Source: Flavobacteriales bacterium (GTDB lineage Bacteria; Bacteroidota; Bacteroidia; Flavobacteriales; UA16). Taken from it: a stretch of DNA of 5,208 nucleotides. Made by a program: the position numbers and the translations under genes. The DNA lies in assembly GCA_030831885.1 (NCBI GenBank), contig JAURKF010000263.1:1-5208 (forward strand). The letters are read 5' to 3'. Below the pieces are notes generated by a model, which saw only the letters and a program-made list of their open reading frames with translations, was not told the DNA's origin and did no database searches. Below are positions 1-5,208 of the stretch, piece after piece (within the stretch, counting starts at the first letter, position 1; the number at the start of each line of letters is the position of its first letter).

Positions 1-2
1 CA

Positions 3-2792
3 CTCGAGCGCCGCATTGAAATTTGTAACAGAGCATATCGAATACTGGTCGACCAAGTAAAGTTCGCTCCCAACGATATCATTTTCGATCCGAATATTTT
101 TCCTATAGGAACGGGCATGGAAGAGCATCGCAATAACGCAGTGCATTTCTTTCAGGCGACGCAATGGATCAAAGAAAACCTGCCGGGAGCATTGGTGAGC
201 GGTGGAGTATCGAATGTCTCGTTTTCCTTCCGCGGCAACAACCGCGTGCGCGAAGCCATTCACTCTGTATTTCTCTACCATGGTATCAAACACGGTCTCG
301 ACATGGGTATTGTCAACCCCAGTCAGCTTGAAGTGTACGATGAAATTCCAAAAGAACTGTTGGAGTTAGTGGAAGATGTCGTGCTCAATCGACGCGATGA
401 TGCCACCGAGCGTTTACTCGACTATGCCGACAAAAACAAAGAAGCAGCGAAGAAGGAGAACAAACAAGATCTTGCATGGCGCCAGACATCCGTTGAAGAT
501 CGCCTGTCGCATGCACTTATCAAGGGCATTATCGACTTCATCGATGAAGACACCGAAGAAGCTCGGCAGAAGTATGGTCGTCCGTTGCATGTGATAGAAG
601 GACCGCTCATGGCGGGTATGAGTATCGTGGGAGATTTATTCGGCAGCGGAAAAATGTTCTTGCCGCAGGTCGTGAAGAGTGCACGTGTGATGAAGAAGGC
701 CGTTGCCTATCTCGAACCGTATTTGCAAGCCGAGAAAGATGAATTGCGCGCTTCAGGAGGAGTAGCTTCCAATAACGCAGGCAAAGTGTTAATGGCAACC
801 GTAAAAGGCGATGTTCACGATATCGGAAAAAACATTGTGAGTGTAGTGCTTGCCTGTAACAACTACGAAATCATCGACCTCGGCGTGATGGTTCCGGCCG
901 ATAAAATTCTGGAAACAGCCATCAAAGAGAACGTTGACGTGATTGGGCTTTCAGGCCTCATCACACCCTCGCTCGATGAAATGATTTATGTTGCGAAGGA
1001 AATGCAAAGGCGTAAGATGAACATGCCCTTGCTCATAGGAGGCGCTACAACTTCACGCGTGCACACTGCTGTGAAAATCGAACCGCATTACGACCATCCT
1101 GTGGTGCATGTACTCGATGCCAGTCGCGCAGTGACGGTCGTATCAAGCCTGTTGAGCAAAGACCAACAAACACAATACATCCAAAATCTGCGCACCGAAT
1201 ATGCGCGTGTGCGAGAGAACTACGCCAATCAAAGCGAAAACAAGAACTTGCTTTCGTTAGCTGAAGCTCGCGCCAACAAAGCTCAACTCACCTTCGATGC
1301 TACAACCGTTCAAGCACCCGCACAACCCGGAGTGCATGTCTTTGACAATATCGACCTAGCTGAGCTTGTACCTTTTATAGACTGGATGCCTTTCTTCCAG
1401 TCGTGGGAATTGGCCGGACGCTTCCCGCAAATCCTCACCGATGAAGTAGTGGGCGAACAAGCCACACAACTCTATGCCGATGCGCAAAAAATGCTCTCAG
1501 AAATAATCGAAGAGCGTTCACTGCAGGCACGAGCCATCGTGGGAATATTTAGTGCGTGTAGTGATGGGGATGATATCTCAGTGCAGTGGTCATCCGTCCC
1601 ATCCCCTACCCTTCCCAAAGGGAAGGGAGAACTTTCACACGATAGTCAGGAGGAACTTTCAGACAACGAACATATAAACTCAAGGTACTACATAAGCGAA
1701 GAAGGCACTCCCTTCCCTTTGGGAAGGGCTGGGGATGGGTCCTCACCCTACACGAAGAGCCATCGATATTATACAACACCAAGAGACCTCTTTATTGCTT
1801 TACAGAAGCACGCCCTAAGCATGCGCCAATCTCCCACACCGGCAGAGGCTGCAATGTGGAAGATGCTGAAAGGAAATCGCCTCGGAGATCATCATTTCAG
1901 AAGACAACAAATCATTTCTAAGTACATCGCTGATTTCGTTTGCTTGAGAAAAAAACTTATCATTGAAGTAGATGGCACCATTCACGACAGCCGCGAAGCA
2001 CAAGAAAAAGATTCAATACGGACACGCGCGCTCAATCACGCTGGATTTGAAGTCATGCGCTTTCGAAATGAAGAGGTACTTGAAGATCCACTGAACGTGG
2101 AGGATAGAATATTCCAAAAGCTCCAAAGTATTTCAATGGATGCACGAGCAGAAGAAAATGATATTAACTACGAACCCATTGTCAATGATACATTTTTAAC
2201 CCTTCGCCAACAAACCCGCAAAACAGCGGGTCAGCCCAACTACGCACTAGCCGATTTCATTGCGCCGAAATCAAGCGGCGTTCATGACTACATCGGTTGC
2301 TTCGCCGTATGCGCAGGATTTGGGCTGGAAGAACTTGTAAGGAAACATGAAGCCAATCACGACGACTATAGCTCCATACTCGCCAAAGCCCTCGCCGACC
2401 GCTTGGCAGAAGCACTAGCAGAATACATGCACGCGAAAGTTCGCAAAGAAATTTGGGGATATGCTTCGCAAGAGCATTTCTCGAACGAGCAATTGATTGA
2501 CGAAGCGTATCGTGGCATTCGTCCTGCGCCCGGCTATCCAGCATGTCCCGATCACCTGGAAAAACAAACGATTTGGAATCTTTTGAAAGTCGAAGAAAGC
2601 ACGGGTATCACGCTTACCGAATCCATGGCCATGCATCCTGCTGCATCGGTAAGCGGCTACTACTTCGCGCACCCCGACGCGAAATATTTCGGGCTCAACA
2701 AAATCAATCACGAACAAGTAAACGACTACGCCCGCCGCAAAGGAATCAGCACCGAGATGGCTGAGAAATGGCTGAGTCCTGTTATTCTATAA
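3..2792 (+). CDS. metH: Cobalamin-dependent methionine synthase, 5'-truncated by the window, with an in-frame DUF559 insertion
   Basis: MetH transfers a methyl group from 5-methyltetrahydrofolate to homocysteine through cytosolic methylcobalamin. The frame is open from base 3 with no stop, and the 38 codons before the ATG at 117 still match MetH (DPNIF just upstream), so that ATG is internal and the true start lies outside. Residues below count from the 117 ATG. Residues 1-75 are the end of the pterin domain ([12 protein letters not shown], 29-40). Residues 90-205 are the cobalamin cap, with F175 and L182 matching E. coli F708 and L715. Residues 220-350 are the B12 domain: GDVHDIGKN at 231-239 carries the axial ligand H234, with S279 and GGATTS at 308-313. 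From about 385 to 891 is the AdoMet activation domain, with D422, R802 in RPAPGYPAC, and Y857 matching E. coli D946, R1134 and Y1189. Residues about 491-681 are foreign (separate entry). Family identity is certain; activity with the insert is not. Confidence 0.97.
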   Translation, partial: LERRIEICNRAYRILVDQVKFAPNDIIFDPNIFPIGTGMEEHRNNAVHFFQATQWIKENLPGALVSGGVSNVSFSFRGNNRVREAIHSVFLYHGIKHGLDMGIVNPSQLEVYDEIPKELLELVEDVVLNRRDDATERLLDYADKNKEAAKKENKQDLAWRQTSVEDRLSHALIKGIIDFIDEDTEEARQKYGRPLHVIEGPLMAGMSIVGDLFGSGKMFLPQVVKSARVMKKAVAYLEPYLQAEKDELRASGGVASNNAGKVLMATVKGDVHDIGKNIVSVVLACNNYEIIDLGVMVPADKILETAIKENVDVIGLSGLITPSLDEMIYVAKEMQRRKMNMPLLIGGATTSRVHTAVKIEPHYDHPVVHVLDASRAVTVVSSLLSKDQQTQYIQNLRTEYARVRENYANQSENKNLLSLAEARANKAQLTFDATTVQAPAQPGVHVFDNIDLAELVPFIDWMPFFQSWELAGRFPQILTDEVVGEQATQLYADAQKMLSEIIEERSLQARAIVGIFSACSDGDDISVQWSSVPSPTLPKGKGELSHDSQEELSDNEHINSRYYISEEGTPFPLGRAGDGSSPYTKSHRYYTTPRDLFIALQKHALSMRQSPTPAEAAMWKMLKGNRLGDHHFRRQQIISKYIADFVCLRKKLIIEVDGTIHDSREAQEKDSIRTRALNHAGFEVMRFRNEEVLEDPLNVEDRIFQKLQSISMDARAEENDINYEPIVNDTFLTLRQQTRKTAGQPNYALADFIAPKSSGVHDYIGCFAVCAGFGLEELVRKHEANHDDYSSILAKALADRLAEALAEYMHAKVRKEIWGYASQEHFSNEQLIDEAYRGIRPAPGYPACPDHLEKQTIWNLLKVEESTGITLTESMAMHPAASVSGYYFAHPDAKYFGLNKINHEQVNDYARRKGISTEMAEKWLSPVIL
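1598..1629 (+). repeat. Left copy of a 32-base palindromic repeat
   Basis: This unit contains a perfect hairpin, CCCTTCCC-AAA-GGGAAGGG at 1609-1627 (8-base-pair stem, 3-base loop), preceded by CCCATCCCC. It matches the reverse complement of 1708-1739 at 30 of 32 positions; the two differences are adjacent (1607-1608). It is translated within metH as roughly [11 protein letters not shown]. Confidence 0.95.
1708..1739 (-). repeat. Right copy of the 32-base palindromic repeat, inverted
   Basis: This is the inverted partner of 1598-1629, separated from it by 78 bases (1630-1707). Its own hairpin, CCCTTCCC-TTT-GGGAAGGG, lies at 1710-1728 and is followed by GGGGATGGG. It is translated within metH as roughly [11 protein letters not shown]. 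Both copies lie upstream of the DUF559 domain, and I see no third copy at the downstream edge of the insertion. Confidence 0.95.
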
Positions 2793-2801
2793 CCCACGCA
2801 C

Positions 2802-3755
2802 ATGAAAGTTACCGAACATATTGCCAAAGCAAAATCGACTCTCTTTTCAATCGAAATTCTTCCACCGCTGAAAGGTCAAAACATCAACTCGTTGTTTGAA
2901 ACAATGGACGAACTTATGGACTTCTCGCCGGCGTTTGTAGATGTGACGTATCACCGCGAAGAATATGTTTTTAAAGACGCCGGCAACGGCTTGCTGGAAA
3001 AACGTGTGGTGCGCAAGCGTCCCGGAACTGTAGGAATTTGCGCGGCGATAAGCAATCGCTATAAAGTCGACACCGTGCCGCACATCATTTGCGGAGGCTT
3101 CAGCAAGCAAGACACCGAAGACGCGCTCATCGATTTGAATTTTGTAGGTCTGGATAACGTGCTCGTGCTGCGCGGCGACCCCATCAAAAGCGAAGGCCGC
3201 TTCAAGCCCGAGCCCGATGGACATGCCTATGCAAATGAACTCGTGCAGCAAGTGGTCGACATGAACAGCGGTAAATACATCGACGCCGATTTGAAAGATG
3301 TGCAGAAAACGAATTTCTGTATCGGTGTAGCAGGTTATCCCGAAAAACACTTCGAAGCACCCAACATGAATTCCGACTTACGCTTCTTGAAAGCCAAAGT
3401 AGATGCAGGTGCCGAATACATCGTCACGCAAATGTTCTACGACAACCAAGCGTTCTTCAAATTTGTGGACGACTGCAAGGCTTTTGGTATCAACGTGCCC
3501 ATTATACCGGGACTAAAGCCACTGGCAAGTCGTTCTCAACTCAGCATCATACCTCATCACTTCCACATCAACATGCCCGACGAACTCGTACAGATGGTAG
3601 AAAAAGCCAAGTCGGAAGAGGAAGTACGCACAATAGGTGTCGAATGGTGTATCCAACAATCGAAAGAACTCATGAAAGCCGGAGTACCTGTGTTGCATTA
3701 CTATACGATGGGTAAAGCGAAGAGCACGAAGGCGATTGCGAAGGCCGTGTTTTAA
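2802..3755 (+). CDS. metF: Methylenetetrahydrofolate reductase
   Basis: This cytosolic flavoprotein reduces 5,10-methylenetetrahydrofolate to 5-methyltetrahydrofolate, the methyl donor used by the MetH encoded just upstream. The 317 residues span the usual length of a bacterial catalytic MTHFR barrel. Visible motifs are FSIEILPP (15-22), with E18 at the position of the catalytic Glu28 of E. coli MetF; LRGDP (123-127), with D126 near the flavin; GVAGYPE (175-181); TQMFYDN (209-215); PIIPGLKPL (233-241); and LHYYTMG (298-304) near the C-terminus. The ATG at 2802 starts 9 bases after the metH stop, and the protein begins normally there (MKVTEHI). The preceding bases carry no purine-rich Shine-Dalgarno sequence, as is common in Bacteroidota, so translation may rely on coupling to metH or on a weakly structured leader. 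It is very probably cotranscribed with metH. I see no frameshift or missing core residue. Confidence 0.96.
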   Translation: MKVTEHIAKAKSTLFSIEILPPLKGQNINSLFETMDELMDFSPAFVDVTYHREEYVFKDAGNGLLEKRVVRKRPGTVGICAAISNRYKVDTVPHIICGGFSKQDTEDALIDLNFVGLDNVLVLRGDPIKSEGRFKPEPDGHAYANELVQQVVDMNSGKYIDADLKDVQKTNFCIGVAGYPEKHFEAPNMNSDLRFLKAKVDAGAEYIVTQMFYDNQAFFKFVDDCKAFGINVPIIPGLKPLASRSQLSIIPHHFHINMPDELVQMVEKAKSEEEVRTIGVEWCIQQSKELMKAGVPVLHYYTMGKAKSTKAIAKAVF

Positions 3756-3944
3756 GCAGTGACTATTGACTAATGAGTAGAGACGGCAAGCGACTGCGCT
3801 TTCCGTGGTGTGCACCGGTGCCAAATACACTACCCTCATGGAGCACAACCAGGCCAAGAAAAAAGCTGGGCCATGCAGTCCCTGGAAATTCACTAGAGAC
3901 ACTTCGCTTCAACTCCCGTTTCACTCCCCGTGCAACCGAGCAGC
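3756..3944. other. Convergent intergenic stretch between metF and the FISUMP gene
   Basis: These 189 bases separate the 3' ends of two convergent genes. I see no gene, RNA or repeat family that I recognise. There is a perfect 10-base palindrome GCACCGGTGC at 3812-3821, but no U-rich tract follows it on either strand, so I do not call it a terminator. Transcripts from both sides must end in or near this region. Confidence 0.6.
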
Positions 3945-5208
3945 TCAATCCTTCACGCAACGAACAGAAAACCCGGAATCCTTCGCATCGGAGCTTCGAT
4001 AGACAGTGCCACTGTTATTAACCAAAACGCGTATCAAGCCATAGGAAGGACCATCTTCCGAAGAACTCCACCAGTTACCGTAAACGCTATTGCTGTTCGA
4101 ATTTCCTGGAAAGTTGCCGGAGCGGAGGCCCCCGGGTGCCCCTGAAAAACCACTCACGTTCGAAGCTCCCATATTGGGTGCAGCCCAAAGTCCGTTGCCC
4201 GCCTCAACGGTTCCGGTCGTCTTCATCATGCCACCTGCCATGTTCAGATTAACCCCTCCATCAGCATCGGGGTCCAAGAAATTAATCATTGTGCTCCATT
4301 CAGCATCAGTAGGCATATGCCAGCCCACCGGGCAAAGCAGCCTTGGATCCACACAGGTGTACCAATTATACAAACAGCCATAAGATGCAGCATACGTTGC
4401 GCTATCGTTGTTGAACCAGCACCACGCACCGGTGGTGAGTGATGCCCATGCATTCTGATCGGTTACCTTCGGAATGGGCGTGCCATCCGCATAACTCGCC
4501 ACACTCAAGTTTTCGCTCATCCACTCCTGTGAGCCAATAATCACCGAAGTGAACGCATCGCCCTCCTGGTCGATGCCACCGGGGCCCGGTTGGCCATAAG
4601 TAACACAATTGAGCACTGTAACATCGAATGCATTTACACCGGCTACCAGCGTTACCGCCTGTGTATTAGCTGTACAAATAGTATTGCCTTCATAAGTCCA
4701 ACCAGTCAACACACCGCTGCCCGTGCAGGCTAGCAACTCGTAAGAACCATTCGTGGTGGAGGTATAACTGCCATTTTCCAGATACACATAGCCATCAACA
4801 GGTTGTCCTTCCTGTATCAGCTGCCCTTGGACACTTGCCACACCAACAGGCATCTCAGTGATGCTCCAGGTTGTGCTATAATCCGCAGTGAGCGGGTCAA
4901 TTGTTGCTGTGTAAATCAACTCATCCAGGTTATTGCAGATGATATTCACCTTCACGTCCAAAGAATTGTTGGCGGGCACCAACCCCGTTACCACACCATT
5001 GGAATCAGTATAGCCATCGCTTGAACCAAACTCCTCACTGGTGATTACTACATGCGCCCCTTCAATCTGGGCAGCGCTGCCGCCGTGGGCAGCGTCCAAA
5101 AGCGTCAGTGTAAATGAATGAGCCTCGACAGAAATGCCGCAGTTCCAAAATGACAAGTGCGAGACTTCACCTTCATATAGATTTCCATTGAGCGTGGCTT
5201 CGCCTTCG
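3945..5208 (-). CDS. Secreted or surface protein with beta-rich repeats and a C-terminal FISUMP domain, 5'-truncated
   Basis: The reading frame is open from the right edge of the window (first full codon 5205-5207) to a TGA at 3945-3947. A possible TTG start at 5154-5156 is not convincing: 17 more codons upstream read through without a stop (EGEATLNGNLYEG...), so the true start and any signal peptide lie outside. Counting from that TTG, residues about 1-100 and 103-185 look like two beta-sandwich modules of the carboxypeptidase-regulatory or Ig-like kind (TDSNGVVTGL at 50-59; VQGQLIQEGQPVDGYVYLENG at 109-129). After a Gly/Pro linker (188-195), residues about 200-403 are a FISUMP domain (Fibrobacter succinogenes major paralogous domain). 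Its hallmarks are IGSQEWMSENL (207-217), CPVGWHMPTDAEW (275-287), PGGLRSGNF (341-349), NWWSSSE (361-367) and the ending GFSVRCVKD. FISUMP function is not established. No type IX sorting domain follows it. The gene converges on metF and has no evident link to methionine metabolism. Confidence 0.9.
   Translation of the reverse strand, partial: EGEATLNGNLYEGEVSHLSFWNCGISVEAHSFTLTLLDAAHGGSAAQIEGAHVVITSEEFGSSDGYTDSNGVVTGLVPANNSLDVKVNIICNNLDELIYTATIDPLTADYSTTWSITEMPVGVASVQGQLIQEGQPVDGYVYLENGSYTSTTNGSYELLACTGSGVLTGWTYEGNTICTANTQAVTLVAGVNAFDVTVLNCVTYGQPGPGGIDQEGDAFTSVIIGSQEWMSENLSVASYADGTPIPKVTDQNAWASLTTGAWCWFNNDSATYAASYGCLYNWYTCVDPRLLCPVGWHMPTDAEWSTMINFLDPDADGGVNLNMAGGMMKTTGTVEAGNGLWAAPNMGASNVSGFSGAPGGLRSGNFPGNSNSNSVYGNWWSSSEDGPSYGLIRVLVNNSGTVYRSSDAKDSGFSVRCVKD

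Larger units (their letters stand above)
1587..2156 (+). mobile_element. In-frame insertion in metH: palindromic repeats plus DUF559 endonuclease-like domain
   Basis: About 190 residues (491-681 of the frame counted from 117) interrupt the MetH activation domain between GDDISVQ and DINYEP...LRQQ, where E. coli MetH has only about 17 residues between GDDI and LRQQ. The first third (residues 494-542) is encoded by two inverted repeats and their spacer. Residues about 556-673 (about 1782-2135) form a DUF559 domain: [10 protein letters not shown] (572-581), FRRQQ (594-598), YIADF with D606, LIIEVDG with E617 and D619, H623, and the terminal [11 protein letters not shown] (647-657). DUF559 is related to Vsr-type and PD-(D/E)XK nucleases, and D606 with E617/D619 would be the metal-binding core. 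There is no stop and no frameshift. An internal ATG at 1821 could give a shorter product, but no ribosome binding site precedes it. I see no intein blocks. The edges are approximate to about 15 bases. That it is mobile is inferred from the repeats and the position in a conserved gene. Confidence 0.8.

Noticed and set aside
117..119. ATG at 117 as the start of metH
   Set aside because: The 38 codons upstream are open and read as MetH pterin-domain sequence (DPNIF and neighbours), so this methionine is internal.
1587..2156. The metH insertion as an intein
   Set aside because: There is no Cys or Ser with an intein A block at the left junction and no His-Asn followed by Cys, Ser or Thr at the right junction. 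The right side reads EENDINYEP. The length and content fit a DUF559 domain instead.
1821..2156. DUF559 as an independent gene starting at the ATG at 1821
   Set aside because: The frame has no stop before it and none at the end of the domain. It runs on into MetH, and no ribosome binding site is visible. It is better described as part of the metH frame.
3812..3821. Perfect palindrome GCACCGGTGC as a terminator or operator
   Set aside because: There is no adjacent U-tract on either strand, and the stem has no room for a loop. A single 10-base palindrome is weak evidence.
3779..4002. Short + frame after metF containing TGAKYTTLMEHNQAKKKAG, which looks protein-like
   Set aside because: It has a stop at 3778-3780, no convincing start, matches no family I recognise, and runs into the 3' end of the opposite-strand FISUMP gene. 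It is probably chance, or at most a remnant.
5154..5156. TTG as the start of the FISUMP protein
   Set aside because: The frame continues open to the window edge with plausible repeat-like sequence, and no signal peptide follows the TTG, so it is not the likely start.

Overview
The window looks like a piece of a Bacteroidota chromosome. The evidence is a MetH and MetF of the type found in that phylum, no Shine-Dalgarno sequence before metF, a secreted FISUMP-domain protein, and a DUF559 endonuclease-like reading frame associated with palindromic repeats, a combination I associate with Bacteroidota genomes. I cannot name a genus.

Layout. Positions 3-2792 (+) hold the 3' two-thirds of metH, the cobalamin-dependent methionine synthase. 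It enters the window already inside the pterin domain and continues through the cobalamin-binding and AdoMet activation domains. Nine bases after its stop, metF (2802-3755, +) encodes methylenetetrahydrofolate reductase. The two probably form an operon: MetF makes 5-methyltetrahydrofolate and MetH uses it to methylate homocysteine. A 189-base stretch with no recognisable gene follows. A 5'-truncated gene on the opposite strand (3945-5208, -) then converges on metF. It encodes a surface or secreted protein with beta-rich repeats followed by a C-terminal FISUMP domain.

The notable feature is inside metH. About 190 residues with no counterpart in ordinary MetH are inserted, in frame and with no stop, into the AdoMet activation domain (about 1587-2156). 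The insert begins with two copies of a 32-base repeat in inverted orientation (1598-1629 and 1708-1739), each itself a near-perfect hairpin. It continues with a complete-looking DUF559 (Vsr / PD-(D/E)XK-like) endonuclease domain. MetH sequence resumes cleanly on the other side. I read this as a nuclease-bearing palindromic mobile element that has settled inside a core metabolic gene while keeping the host frame open. It shows no intein splicing motifs, so the expected product is a MetH with a nuclease-like domain bulging from its reactivation domain.
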